Assembly: GCF_000442275.2 (NCBI RefSeq)
Contig: NZ_KE557312.1
Coordinates: 186,001-250,000, forward strand
DNA from: Litoreibacter arenae DSM 19593
Lineage (GTDB): Bacteria > Pseudomonadota > Alphaproteobacteria > Rhodobacterales > Rhodobacteraceae
Length of the DNA: 64,000 nucleotides
Reading direction: 5' to 3'
Shown: one piece after another, positions 50,661-60,189 of the stretch
Numbering within the stretch: position 1 is the first letter of the stretch
How the letters are laid out: every line of letters starts with the position of its first letter
Made by a program: the position numbers and the translations under genes
Notes under the pieces: model-generated
Seen by the model: the letters and a program-made list of their open reading frames with translations, nothing else
Told to the model about the DNA's origin: nothing
The model's database searches: none

Positions 50661-51609
50661 TGACAACTTTTCCGGTGGATTGGCGGGAGCGCAGCAACTC
50701 CAGCCCTTCGGCCGCCTTATCCAGCGACAGGGTGTGGCTGATGTGGGGGTGCAGCTTACCCTCGGAATACCAATGCGACAGCTGTTTTAGACTGTCGGTC
50801 AGAACCTCAGGTTTGAAGCGCAGGTAGCCGCCCCAGTAAAAGCCGATTACGTTGATGTTCTTTACCAGCAGGTGATTGGCCGGGATCTGTGGCACGACAC
50901 CTGAAGCGAAGCCGATGGTGAGAACCCGCGCTTCCGGTTTGCAGGCCCTCAAGGCGTCAGCAAACAGATCGCCTCCGACGGGATCATACACGACATCGGC
51001 CCCGCCAAGAGATTTCACCACCTCCCGCAGATCATCGGTATCGGAATCGACCAGATGGTCCGCGCCGGCTTGGCGACACACTTCGAGCTTCGCTTGCCCA
51101 CGGGCCGAAGCGATAACTGTGGCCCCCATTAGTTTCCCAAGCTCCACTGCGGTGAGACCGACGCCGCCAGCGGCACCGAGCACCAGAAGCGTGTCGCCTC
51201 GCTTCAGCTGTGCGCGGTAGTCCAAAGCTACATGTGAGGTCGAATATGCGACTTGAAATGCCGCAGCGGCCTCGAAACCCATGCTGTCGGGTAGGGGCAC
51301 ACAAAGCGCGGCGGGAAATGTGCCGAATTCTGCAAGCCCGCCATTTCCTCCGAAGACAGCCACCCGAGATCCGATGCCGGGGCTGGCTACACCTTCCCCA
51401 AGCGCAACGACTGTGCCCGCAACCTCCATGCCCAGCGTGAACGGGAGAGCAGGGCGTTCCTGATAGGTGCCTTTCACCATCAGCAAGTCAGCGAAGTTCA
51501 ACCCGCAGGCTTCGATTTTCAACAGAACTTCGCCCGGCTTGGGCTCGGGGGTAGGGACATTCTGCAATACGGGAGGGTGGCCATATTCCGTGACTTGATA
51601 AGCGCGCAT
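50650..51609 (-). CDS. NADPH:quinone oxidoreductase family protein
   Basis: From ATG 51609 the product is 319 residues, a zinc-independent medium-chain dehydrogenase (QOR type). Motifs are GLNFADLLMVKGTYQERPA, LPFTLGMEVAGTVVALGEG, LVLGAAGGVGLTAVELGKL (NADPH-binding GxxGGVG) and DVVYDPVGGDLFADALR. Likely reduces quinones or activated double bonds such as acryloyl-CoA; the substrate is not resolved. The longer frame to 51759 is not supported by family length. Confidence 0.9.
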   Translation of the reverse strand: MRAYQVTEYGHPPVLQNVPTPEPKPGEVLLKIEACGLNFADLLMVKGTYQERPALPFTLGMEVAGTVVALGEGVASPGIGSRVAVFGGNGGLAEFGTFPAALCVPLPDSMGFEAAAAFQVAYSTSHVALDYRAQLKRGDTLLVLGAAGGVGLTAVELGKLMGATVIASARGQAKLEVCRQAGADHLVDSDTDDLREVVKSLGGADVVYDPVGGDLFADALRACKPEARVLTIGFASGVVPQIPANHLLVKNINVIGFYWGGYLRFKPEVLTDSLKQLSHWYSEGKLHPHISHTLSLDKAAEGLELLRSRQSTGKVVITP

Positions 51610-51757
51610 CTTGCAGCTCCTGACTTTGATCGCAACAAAACTACCGACGCAGAGGTCAAGTGACCACAGCAAAACGAGGCTCGCGAAGGTTTGAATATTA
51701 ACAATTTCTTTGCATTCTGACCCACAGACTGTCCTGAACAGGTCGGGAGTATGTGAC

Positions 51758-52069
51758 ATGGTGCATTCGGTTGATATTCACGTGGGCAGACGCGTGCGCC
51801 AAAGGCGCTGGCTGGTCGGCAAAACGCAGGGCGAATTGGCTGAAGCCTTGGGCATCCGGTTTCAGCAGGTCCAGAAATACGAGTCCGGTGCCAATCGGAT
51901 ATCCGCGTCGCGTCTTTGGGACATTGCGCAGGCGTTGTCAGTGTCCGTGGGCTATTTTTTCGAGGGTCTGGAGCAAGAGGGGGCGGGCGCGGGTAAAGAA
52001 GGACAGAACACACAAGGAAGCACGGCGAAGCCATGTGCGCATCCGACCGTTCGAGCTATGACAGGCTGA
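51758..52069 (+). CDS. XRE-family helix-turn-helix regulator
   Basis: From ATG 51758 (GGGAG about 8 bp upstream) the product is 103 residues. The helix-turn-helix is VGRRVRQRRWLVGKTQGEL, AEALGIRFQQVQKYESGAN, RISASRLWDIAQALSVSVG, of the type found in many small alphaproteobacterial regulators (PhrR/SinR-like). The C-terminal tail is unstructured and Gly/Thr-rich. Targets unknown. Confidence 0.88.
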   Translation: MVHSVDIHVGRRVRQRRWLVGKTQGELAEALGIRFQQVQKYESGANRISASRLWDIAQALSVSVGYFFEGLEQEGAGAGKEGQNTQGSTAKPCAHPTVRAMTG

Positions 52070-52156
52070 CGGCACAAGGCGCGCATGAGGTCTGCCCCTT
52101 GATCCTCAAGTGTTCCCACGCGACAAGGACGCATCCCATGTTGCGTAGAGGCTGCC

Positions 52157-52954
52157 ATGAACGACAAATTGAGAGCAGAATTGGTGGCGCTGTCCCATCG
52201 GTTGGCCGACGTAGCGCGAACGGAAACGTTACAGCATTTTCGCACGGGCGGGCTAGAAGCAGCCAACAAGCTGCAAACAGGCTTTGATCCCGTGACGATA
52301 GCAGACCGCGCCGCAGAACGTGCTATGCGCGATCTCATTGAGACGGCGCGACCCGATGACGGCCTTTTGGGCGAGGAGCTTGGAAACAAGGCCAGCAAGT
52401 CGGGGCTGACCTGGGTGTTGGACCCGATCGACGGGACGCGTGGATATATCTCTGGCACGCCGACATGGGGCACGCTCATCGGGCTGCACGATGGTCAGAG
52501 CGTCATTATGGGGCTGATTGATCAACCCTATATCGGCGAGCGGTTCTTGGGCGGCTTGGGGCAAGCGGAGTTCACGGGGCCGCATGGCAAAGCGAAGCTG
52601 CGGGTGTCGAAAACGCAGCAACTGGCGAATGCCACGATCTTCACCACCTTCCCTGAGGTGGGCACAGATGCGGATGCCCAAGGCTTCCGCGCCGTTGCGC
52701 AGCAATGCCAATTGACCCGTTACGGTATGGATTGTTACGCCTACGCATTGCTGGCGCTTGGCCAGATCGACCTTGTTGTCGAGGCGGGACTTGCCCCCTA
52801 CGATATTCAAGGACCGCTTGGCGTGATCGAAGCCGCAGGCGGGATCGTCACGGATTGGCAAGGCGGTCCTGCGGATCAAGGCGGGCGCATCGTCGCCGCC
52901 GCGACGCCAGAATTACACGCAGCTGCCCTTGAGAGGTTGCTTCCTTATGTCTGA
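52157..52954 (+). CDS. hisN: histidinol-phosphatase (inositol monophosphatase family)
   Basis: The 265-residue protein has the IMPase metal motifs LLGEELGNK (Glu), WVLDPIDGTRGYISGTPTW (DPIDGT) and APYDIQGPLGVIEAAGG (Asp). The DGTRGYISG variant is the one seen in HisN-type histidinol-phosphatases rather than inositol phosphatases. That would complete the histidine route with HisD. Substrate assignment is inferred from this variant. The stop overlaps the deaminase gene by 8 bp. Confidence 0.86.
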   Translation: MNDKLRAELVALSHRLADVARTETLQHFRTGGLEAANKLQTGFDPVTIADRAAERAMRDLIETARPDDGLLGEELGNKASKSGLTWVLDPIDGTRGYISGTPTWGTLIGLHDGQSVIMGLIDQPYIGERFLGGLGQAEFTGPHGKAKLRVSKTQQLANATIFTTFPEVGTDADAQGFRAVAQQCQLTRYGMDCYAYALLALGQIDLVVEAGLAPYDIQGPLGVIEAAGGIVTDWQGGPADQGGRIVAAATPELHAAALERLLPYV

Positions 52955-54290
52955 GCTGCTCGTCGAAAACGCGCACACTGTGTTGACGATGGACGACACC
53001 CGACGAGAGTTGCGGGACGCTGATGTCTTGATCCGCGGCGGGGTGATCGTCGAAGTTGAAAGTGGCCTTGAAACAGCCGGGCGCGTCATCAATGCGGAAG
53101 GCTGCGTTGTCACACCCGGCTTGGTGAATACGCACCATCATCTCTATCAGACGCTGACCCGTGCGGTTCCCGGAGGTCAGGACGCTTTGCTGTTCGGCTG
53201 GCTTCAGACCCTCTACCCCATCTGGTCGCGCTTCGGTCCTGAAGAAATGTTCGTCTCCGCGCAGGTTGGGCTGGCGGAGCTGGCGCTCTCAGGCTGCACG
53301 ATGACGTCGGATCATCTTTATCTTTACCCCAATGGCTCAACCCTCGACGATACAGTGGCTGCCGCAAATGAGATCGGTCTGCGCTTCCATCCCACGCGGG
53401 GGGCGATGAGTATCGGCGAAAGTGATGGCGGATTGCCGCCAGACTCGCTGGTCGAGAAAGAGCGTGCCATACTCGAAGACAGTATTCGCGTGATTGACCG
53501 CTTCCACGATCCTAAGGCAGGCGCGATGGTGCGCGTCGGTCTGGCACCGTGCTCGCCGTTCTCCGTCAGTCGCGAGTTGATGCGCGATGCGGCGCTGTTG
53601 GCCCGCGACAAGGGGGTGATGCTGCACACGCATCTGGCGGAAAACGAGGAGGATATCGCGTACAGCTTAGAGAAGTTCGGATGTCGTCCCGGGCAATATG
53701 CCGAAGATCTGGGTTGGGTTGGTGATGACGTCTGGCACGCGCATTGCGTGAAACTGGATAGCGCGGAGATTAACCTGTTTGCGCGCACCCGAACCGGCGT
53801 GGCGCACTGTCCGTGCTCCAACTGTCGGCTCGGCTCGGGGATTGCGCCGGTTCGCGCCATGCGGGACGCCGGTGTTCGGGTCGGGCTGGGTGTGGACGGA
53901 TCAGCCTCGAACGATTCAGGTAATCTGATCAGTGAGGCGCGTCAGGCGTTGCTGTTGCAGCGCGTTGCGCGGGGCGCTGATGCCATGTCGGCGCGGGAAG
54001 CGCTGGAAATAGCGACGCGTGGTGGTGCTCAGGTGCTCGGGCGTGGCGGTGAATGCGGCCAGCTTCGCCAAGGTTTCCGCGCAGATATCGCGATTTGGGA
54101 CGTGACGGGCGTGGAATGCGCGGGCTCGTGGGACCCTGCCGCTTTGCTGCTTGCCGGTCCGACGCGTGTACGGGATTTGATCGTTGAGGGACGCGAAATT
54201 GTGCGAGATGGCCGGTTCTGTAAGTTTGATCTAGAGGACGCAGTTCGACAGCAAAACAGGCTCGCGCGGAATTTGGCGGATAGCCTTTGA
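52947..54290 (+). CDS. 8-oxoguanine deaminase
   Basis: A 447-residue amidohydrolase with metal site VTPGLVNTHHHLYQTLTRA, a central MLHTHLAENEEDIAYSL, WHAHCVKLDSAE and LGVDGSASNDSGNL. The VGLAPCSPFSVS and HCPCSNCRLGSG segments are characteristic of 8-oxoguanine deaminases, which convert 8-oxoguanine to urate. Together with guanine deaminase (54810) this suggests purine salvage or catabolism. ATG 52947 lies inside hisN; the alternative 52929 is longer by six residues. Confidence 0.85.
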   Translation: MSELLVENAHTVLTMDDTRRELRDADVLIRGGVIVEVESGLETAGRVINAEGCVVTPGLVNTHHHLYQTLTRAVPGGQDALLFGWLQTLYPIWSRFGPEEMFVSAQVGLAELALSGCTMTSDHLYLYPNGSTLDDTVAAANEIGLRFHPTRGAMSIGESDGGLPPDSLVEKERAILEDSIRVIDRFHDPKAGAMVRVGLAPCSPFSVSRELMRDAALLARDKGVMLHTHLAENEEDIAYSLEKFGCRPGQYAEDLGWVGDDVWHAHCVKLDSAEINLFARTRTGVAHCPCSNCRLGSGIAPVRAMRDAGVRVGLGVDGSASNDSGNLISEARQALLLQRVARGADAMSAREALEIATRGGAQVLGRGGECGQLRQGFRADIAIWDVTGVECAGSWDPAALLLAGPTRVRDLIVEGREIVRDGRFCKFDLEDAVRQQNRLARNLADSL

Positions 54291-54306
54291 GAGATGAGGA
54301 TGCAAT

Positions 54307-54789
54307 ATGCTGAAACAGTTTTGCTCAATAGCGATGCTCTTGTTTGCCCTTGCTGGCTGCGCATCCAACACTGCCGTGGCAACCTCCCCGCAAACGACCG
54401 TCAAGGATGACACGGTCGGGCGCGCTGATATCGGTGCGCTGCTCAACAATGCCCGTGCCAAGGCTGGCCTGTCGCCGCTAGCGCCAAACGCGCAGCTTAC
54501 TGCAGCGGCACGCATTCATGCGCAGGATATGGCGCGTGGTGGTTTCTTCAGCCATCAGGGTTCCGACAGATCGACGCCGTCCCGGCGTGTCGTGGACCAG
54601 GGTTACGACTTCTGTTTTGTCGCAGAGAACATCGCGCAGGGCTGGCAGACCCCTCAACAGGTCATGCAAGGCTGGATGGACAGCGCAGGACACCGTGCAA
54701 ACAATCTTTCGACGAAAGCGACCGAATACGGCGCCGCGCGAGCGAGGGGAGATTACTGGGTGCTTGTGCTTGCTAGACCCGGCTGCTGA
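54307..54789 (+). CDS. CAP-domain lipoprotein
   Basis: A 160-residue protein with lipoprotein signal MLKQFCSIAMLLFALAGCAS (lipid Cys of LAGC) and a CAP/SCP (PR-1) domain: LTAAARIHAQDMARGGFFS, HQGSDRSTPSRRV, FVAENIAQGWQTP, QQVMQGWMDSAGHRANNL. The His and Glu of the CAP cavity are present. Function in bacteria is mostly unknown; envelope location follows from the lipobox. Confidence 0.9.
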   Translation: MLKQFCSIAMLLFALAGCASNTAVATSPQTTVKDDTVGRADIGALLNNARAKAGLSPLAPNAQLTAAARIHAQDMARGGFFSHQGSDRSTPSRRVVDQGYDFCFVAENIAQGWQTPQQVMQGWMDSAGHRANNLSTKATEYGAARARGDYWVLVLARPGC

Positions 54790-54809
54790 CTGGCGCTAAT
54801 GGTGAGTGC

Positions 54810-56105
54810 TCAGGTCTGATGCAAATTCCCCGCGATCCAGACGTCACAGATAGCGCGATCGTCGCCCATCATGATTGTCGGGAATATCGCTTCCCAAATG
54901 TCTTCCGCCCGCTCGCTACGCTGTGCAATCGCCGGAGTTGAAGCGAGATCGAGCACGACCAGATCAGCTTCCATACCCTTCGACAAATTGCCAATTTTGT
55001 CCGCCAGATGAAGCGTTTGTGCCGAGCCGCAAGTTGCTAGCCAAAGCAATTGCGCCGGATGGAGCGGCTGCCTGACTAGCTGGCTGACCTCGTAGGCGGA
55101 CGCCATCGTGCGCAGCATGGAAAACGACGACCCGCCACCGGTGTCCGTCGCCAAGCCCACATTTTGTCCGGACAGCTTGTGTCGCGCCGTCTCGAACAAG
55201 CCTGAGCCGATAAAGGTGTTTGAGGTCGGGCAGTGGACAAGCCCGGCGCCGACCTCTTTGATACGGGCCTGTTCCCGCTCGGTCAGATGTATCGCGTGTC
55301 CGAACACCGACCGCTCGCCGAGCAGGCCATGCTGCTCATAGGTGTCCAGATAATCGCGGGCATCGGGGAACAGTTCTGACACCCAAGCGATTTCCTCGTG
55401 CTGTTCGGAGATATGCGTTTGCATCAGGCAGTCCGGATGTTCCGCCCATAATGCGCCCAAGGCGGTCAACTGATCCTGTGTTGAGGTGGGGGAGAAACGC
55501 GGCGTGATAGCGTATCCTAGCCGATCCTTGCCGTGCCATTTCTCAAGCAGTGCTTTGCTGTCGTCGTAAGCACTTTGGGCCGTGTCACGCAGGTTGTCTG
55601 GGGCATTGCGGTCCATGCAGGTTTTGCCGGCCAGCGCACGCAAGCCCCGCAAGTGTGCCTCTTCGAAATAGGTATCTACGCTCGTCGGGTGGATTGTCGC
55701 GTAGCTGAGCGAGGTCGTCGTGCCATTGGCGAGCGCCAGATCAAAGTACCGCTTGGCGATCTTGCCCGCGTAAGCTGGATCAGCCAGCCGCGCCTCTTCG
55801 GGAAACGTGTAGCTGTTCAGCCAGTCGATCAGCCGCATGCCCCAACTCGCGATGATGGCCGTTTGCGGGTAATGAACATGCGCGTCGATGAAGCCCGCCA
55901 TGATCAGGTGCTCACCGTAGTCGGTGACTTTTGCATGGTCAGGGCGCGTTATGGTGTCGGCCGGTCCCACCTCCACAACCAATCCGTCGCGGATCAGCAC
56001 GGCACCCTGGCGCTCGATCTGGACGGCGTCGTCAACAGGGTTACAAAACGGATCGCTGCGAAAGCTGAGGGTTTGCCCCAGCAAGATGTCGGTCTTTTCA
56101 GTCAT
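54810..56105 (-). CDS. guaD: guanine deaminase
   Basis: GuaD converts guanine to xanthine. The 431-residue protein shows GFIDAHVHYPQTAIIASWG (metal His-x-His), SLSYATIHPTSVDTYFEEA, MQTHISEQHEEIAWV, FGHAIHLTEREQARI and GLATDTGGGSSFSMLRTM. Its convergence with the purine deaminase gene 520 bp away supports a purine catabolic locus. Confidence 0.93.
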   Translation of the reverse strand: MTEKTDILLGQTLSFRSDPFCNPVDDAVQIERQGAVLIRDGLVVEVGPADTITRPDHAKVTDYGEHLIMAGFIDAHVHYPQTAIIASWGMRLIDWLNSYTFPEEARLADPAYAGKIAKRYFDLALANGTTTSLSYATIHPTSVDTYFEEAHLRGLRALAGKTCMDRNAPDNLRDTAQSAYDDSKALLEKWHGKDRLGYAITPRFSPTSTQDQLTALGALWAEHPDCLMQTHISEQHEEIAWVSELFPDARDYLDTYEQHGLLGERSVFGHAIHLTEREQARIKEVGAGLVHCPTSNTFIGSGLFETARHKLSGQNVGLATDTGGGSSFSMLRTMASAYEVSQLVRQPLHPAQLLWLATCGSAQTLHLADKIGNLSKGMEADLVVLDLASTPAIAQRSERAEDIWEAIFPTIMMGDDRAICDVWIAGNLHQT

Positions 56106-56220
56106 GTGGCTGTGCTATCCCCCTCACGGTCGAGTGTGATTTGCATATTGCGGCTGTCGCTATTGCAAGCGGTTCTGTATGACGAGTCTAGCCGCATTTA
56201 GCCACAGGAGCTTTCAACTC

Positions 56221-57606
56221 ATGACCGATGATTTGAACGAACAGCCGGAATCGGCGGAGGGCGGCTACCGCATTGAACGTGCAGTGGTCTCGGCTGTTCA
56301 CGATGCGATCGAAGCGATGGACGCAGCTGCAATCGACGCGGCTCTTGATCCCCTGCACCCCGCCGACATCGCCGATCTTCTGGAGCAGATCAGTTCCGGT
56401 GAACGCCGGGCGCTGTTGGGGCTCTGGTCGATGGGTATCGACGGCGAAATTCTGTCAGAGCTGGATGAGAACCTACGCGAAGAGGTCATCGGCTATCTGC
56501 CCGAGGGCGTGCTATCCGAGGCAGTTCGTGAGATGGACTCCGACGATGTGGTCGACCTCGTGGAAGACATGGAGGACGACCAGCAGGAGAAAATCCTCGG
56601 CGCGCTCGAAGACGCCGACCGCGTCGCGGTCGAGCGCGCGCTGAGCTACCCGGAGTATTCCGCAGGTCGTCTGATGCAGCGCGAACTGGTGGTCGCGCCG
56701 GAGCATTGGACCGTGGGTGAGACAATCGACTTCCTGCGCCGCGAAGATGATCTGCCGGAGCAGTTCTACCACGTCATACTCGTCGATCCGGGGTATCATC
56801 CGACCGGCTATATCACGCTGGGCAAGCTTCTGGGCAGCCCCCGTGCGACGAAACTGACTTCGATAAAAGAGGACAGCTTTCGCACCATTCCGGTAACCCA
56901 ACCGGAAGAGGAAGTGGCCTATGCGTTCAATCAATACCACCTGATTTCTGCACCTGTCGTCGATGAGGACGAACGACTGGTTGGTGTCATCACGATTGAT
57001 GACGCCATGGTCGTTCTGGACGAGGAAGCGGAGGAGGACATTCTGCGCCTCGCAGGTGTGAGCGGCGAGGAACGACTGTCGGACCGCACCTTGGAAACCG
57101 TGCGTCAGCGTTTGCCCTGGCTCGGTGTAAACCTTTTTACCGCTATTCTGGCCAGTTTGGTGATTTCCCAGTTTGAGGAAGTATTGACGCAGATCGTTGC
57201 TTTGGCGGTATTGATGCCGATCGTTGCGTCGATGGGCGGTAACGCGGGGACGCAGTCGCTGACGGTGGCCGTTCGTGCCATCGCCACGCGCGACCTGACT
57301 GGGTCCAATATGTGGCGGGTTGTGCGCAGGGAAACCGTTGCAGGATTGTTGAACGGCTTGATCTTCGCGGTGATCATGGGCGTGGTTGGCGTTGTCTGGT
57401 TTGGCACCCCGATGCTGGGGGCGGTTATCGCGGTAGCCATGGTGATCAACTTGGTCGTTGCCGCGTTGGCAGGGATACTCATCCCAGTAGGGCTCGAGAA
57501 GCTGGGGATAGACCCTGCGCTCGCCTCTGGCGCATTCGTGACGACTGTGACCGATGTCGTCGGCTTCTTTGCGTTTCTCGGGTTGGCGACGCTGGTGCTC
57601 GTCTAG
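56221..57606 (+). CDS. mgtE: magnesium transporter MgtE
   Basis: From ATG 56221 (AGGAG at 56206-56210) the product is 461 residues: an N-terminal helical superdomain (LHPADIADLLEQISSGERR, EAVREMDSDDVVDLVEDME), two CBS domains (GYITLGKLLGSPRATKL; HLISAPVVDEDERLVGVIT), a plug helix, and five transmembrane segments (LMPIVASMGGNAGTQSL with the conserved pore Asn-Gly region). It gates Mg2+ entry by cytosolic Mg2+ sensing. It overlaps the next, convergent gene by 4 bp. Confidence 0.95.
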   Translation: MTDDLNEQPESAEGGYRIERAVVSAVHDAIEAMDAAAIDAALDPLHPADIADLLEQISSGERRALLGLWSMGIDGEILSELDENLREEVIGYLPEGVLSEAVREMDSDDVVDLVEDMEDDQQEKILGALEDADRVAVERALSYPEYSAGRLMQRELVVAPEHWTVGETIDFLRREDDLPEQFYHVILVDPGYHPTGYITLGKLLGSPRATKLTSIKEDSFRTIPVTQPEEEVAYAFNQYHLISAPVVDEDERLVGVITIDDAMVVLDEEAEEDILRLAGVSGEERLSDRTLETVRQRLPWLGVNLFTAILASLVISQFEEVLTQIVALAVLMPIVASMGGNAGTQSLTVAVRAIATRDLTGSNMWRVVRRETVAGLLNGLIFAVIMGVVGVVWFGTPMLGAVIAVAMVINLVVAALAGILIPVGLEKLGIDPALASGAFVTTVTDVVGFFAFLGLATLVLV

Positions 57607-60056
57607 CCGTTTGGCATCTCAAGGGTGAGAGTGCGACCGCGCTTGGTGTATCTGAGCTGCCCTTCGCCAATAGCGGCGATCCGCCCTCCGTCAATGCTGT
57701 CACCGACACCGACCTTTTTAAACCGCCCGTTTGGCAGTCTGACCAAGGCGCGGCGGTTTGAGGAGGTGCCGAAGACTCCGACCAGTGCCACTTTCCCAAG
57801 GGATATGGCGTTGTTGTCCGTTGCGGCGCGCGCGACCGATGCACGCGTGGTCCCTGTCGGTGCCGCACGACTGGAGCGTGCTACCGCAGGGCCGTTGCCT
57901 CGCGATACCGCTGCTGTAGATGCTGCCGCAGCGGTGCGTTGTTGCGCGGGCACCTGTTGGGCTCTTGCCACGATACGTGCAAAATTGCGAGGTCGACTGT
58001 CAGGTCGCAGTGAACGCGCGACAGCTTGAGCGGTCGGCCTGTCCAGTTCCGCCTGTGCCGCGGCTTCGGCTGCTGCTTGTGCTTCGGCTTCTCGGGTATC
58101 TGCTTCTGCTTCCGCAAGCGCTCGTGCAATGGCTTCAGCGCGGGCGACCGCTTGCGCTGAGTCAGGACGCACTTGCGGTCGAATACTGGCCAACTCCGCG
58201 TTGGACAGGCCGCCTTGTGCCGCGCGTTCTCTCCGCTCTTGCAGATCGGACGGTCGCTGCGTTGGCTTGAAACCCGCCAAGGGATTTTCCGCAGGCGCCT
58301 CCTGCTCGGGCTCATCTGGTTCCAGAGTTTCCAACGGTGCGACCCCACCTGGGCGCTGCAAGGGCAAAACGGGTGGGGGGCCGCTAAAGACCAAAATTCC
58401 ATCCGGATTTTCGGCGCCGTCAGGCGCGGGCTTTACCAAACCTCGTGAATCGAGGTTAAACAAAATGGATGCCGCCGGCGGCGAGGAAGGCACTTCAAAG
58501 TCCAACGCCTGAGCCGCCGTGTCGAAACTTGCCAGCGCTGGCGCATCCTCAAAAGTAAGATCAGGATCAAGCGAACTTTCATAAAGATCGTCGAGATCCT
58601 GCTGGGTCATTTCAGTGCGCAGATCAGGTGCCAACTGCCAGACGCCTGACACCGCATAGGCGGTTTCGGCCTCGGTGCGGGACATCGTCGGCGGTAGTTC
58701 AAACTCCGGCTCCGGCTCTTCGGACTCTGCGATTTCTTCTTCCGACGGAATGGTGAAGGCGTCACCGGTGTCCTGGCGTGGAAGCGAAGCCAGCCGCTCA
58801 CTTGTGCCAACATCGACCGGTTCCTCTTGTAAGCCTACGTTATCCTGACTTGTAGTCTCGGTTTCATCGCCTCGTAGAAGGCGCGATACCGCGTTCTCCG
58901 GCAGAAGATACGATGACAACGCGGCGAAAATCAGCAGTGCGACAAGTAAGATGGCGGTCAGTATCAACCCGAGGAAGCGTGGCTTGCCCGCGGCTTGCTT
59001 TGCGGCAAGTTCTGCGATGGGATCCTTTACGGAAATGGGCTTGGTGGCCGTAGGTTGCTCCGTTGGCTTGGCGGCAGCTTTCGATTTGCCGCGCAGTGCC
59101 GCGACGCTGGTCCCAAGGTTGCGGGATTTCTTCTTTTTGTCGTTTTTCTTCGTCGCAGCTTTCGGCGGCACGATCGGCGGGGCCGCCTTTTTCTTTGCGG
59201 CCTCGCCCGTTTTGACGCGTGGTTCGACCTTCGGTGGTTTCTTCGCTTCAGGGCTTTTGCGCACCTCATCTTTCGGAACGGCAATGCGGGGCGCTTTTGA
59301 TGTAACGATCTCGCCGGAGATATCCTTGGCGGGACCCAACGACGGCTTGCGCCTTGATGAGAAGGCCGCCGCTGTCGGTGTGGCGTCTTCCGATGGCTGT
59401 TTTGCGGGGGCTTTCACCGGCTCATCGTCGCCGCTTCTATCTGGAGGTGCGTCAGCATTGCTCAACACCAACGGATCGCGCGGGGCGGCGTCTTCCTTGG
59501 AAGCGGGTGCTGCCAATGCGGCCACTTCGTCCGGTGACAAGACCGTCAATGGTTTGTCATCTTTCGGCACACCGTCCCCGCCTTTGGAGGGAAGGGGGCC
59601 TAGGTTTGGTATGCCAACAAAATGCGAAGGATCGGGGTTCGCGCTGAAGCCGACCGGATTGAAGTTGTAGGGCCCCAGAAAAGCCTCCGCTTCTGCCAGC
59701 GTCTCGCGGGCGACTGCGACTACTTGAACCTCTGGCGGCTCGCCTGAAATGTCGTAGCTCAGTTCCGACGCCGCGTAGGGCGTGCGCTCTGCCAGTGCCT
59801 CTTCGACGTCCGTTTTGACGTCGCCGTCCACAGTGATCTTTGCGTAGAGCAGTTGCGATGGCGGTAGGATCAACTTGGTCGCAAAGCCAGGCCCTTCAAG
59901 AGCTTCTGCCTTGTCGCGAAGCGCCGCAAGTGCCGCTCCGAGGTCATCGCTGTCCAGCGGAGCTTCGCCGACGTCAACCCAACCACCCCCCGAAGGATGG
60001 CGGTGCAGGAGGACGATGCCGTCCTCCGACAGGTTGAGGGCGAAATTTGGTTTCAT
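57603..60056 (-). CDS. large membrane protein with PilM-like N-terminus and PilP/GspC-like C-terminus
   Basis: The 817-residue protein has several parts. Residues 1-150 (MKPNFALNLSEDGIVLLHR, ATKLILPPSQLLYAKITVD, TPYAASELSYDISGEPP) resemble the actin-like PilM fold. A long Lys/Pro/Ala-rich linker follows, then a single membrane helix near residue 370 (LGLILTAILLVALLIFAAL), a long acidic and Ala/Arg-rich region, and a C-terminal domain (LVGVFGTSSNRRALVRLPN, VGVGDSIDGGRIAAIGEG) like the homology region of PilP/GspC. I infer a cell-envelope scaffold. No pilus genes lie nearby, and function is unknown. Confidence 0.7.
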   Translation of the reverse strand: MKPNFALNLSEDGIVLLHRHPSGGGWVDVGEAPLDSDDLGAALAALRDKAEALEGPGFATKLILPPSQLLYAKITVDGDVKTDVEEALAERTPYAASELSYDISGEPPEVQVVAVARETLAEAEAFLGPYNFNPVGFSANPDPSHFVGIPNLGPLPSKGGDGVPKDDKPLTVLSPDEVAALAAPASKEDAAPRDPLVLSNADAPPDRSGDDEPVKAPAKQPSEDATPTAAAFSSRRKPSLGPAKDISGEIVTSKAPRIAVPKDEVRKSPEAKKPPKVEPRVKTGEAAKKKAAPPIVPPKAATKKNDKKKKSRNLGTSVAALRGKSKAAAKPTEQPTATKPISVKDPIAELAAKQAAGKPRFLGLILTAILLVALLIFAALSSYLLPENAVSRLLRGDETETTSQDNVGLQEEPVDVGTSERLASLPRQDTGDAFTIPSEEEIAESEEPEPEFELPPTMSRTEAETAYAVSGVWQLAPDLRTEMTQQDLDDLYESSLDPDLTFEDAPALASFDTAAQALDFEVPSSPPAASILFNLDSRGLVKPAPDGAENPDGILVFSGPPPVLPLQRPGGVAPLETLEPDEPEQEAPAENPLAGFKPTQRPSDLQERRERAAQGGLSNAELASIRPQVRPDSAQAVARAEAIARALAEAEADTREAEAQAAAEAAAQAELDRPTAQAVARSLRPDSRPRNFARIVARAQQVPAQQRTAAAASTAAVSRGNGPAVARSSRAAPTGTTRASVARAATDNNAISLGKVALVGVFGTSSNRRALVRLPNGRFKKVGVGDSIDGGRIAAIGEGQLRYTKRGRTLTLEMPNG

Positions 60057-60152
60057 TTGGGGCGGGCCATCTCGTCAGTTATCCTGCAACGTCAGCATCA
60101 GTCCTGCTGATAGACCAAGGATATATCACAACGGAGGGGGAAGAAAGTCAAA

Positions 60153-60182
60153 CCGCCCCCAAGCATCGCGTGCCGGGGGCGG
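60153..60182 (-). terminator. terminator after metZ (minus strand)
   Basis: On the minus strand CCGCCCCC (60182-60175) pairs with GGGGGCGG (60160-60153) around a 14-nt loop, followed by TTTGAC. It lies 7 bp beyond the metZ stop. Confidence 0.65.
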
Positions 60183-60189
60183 CGAAGGG

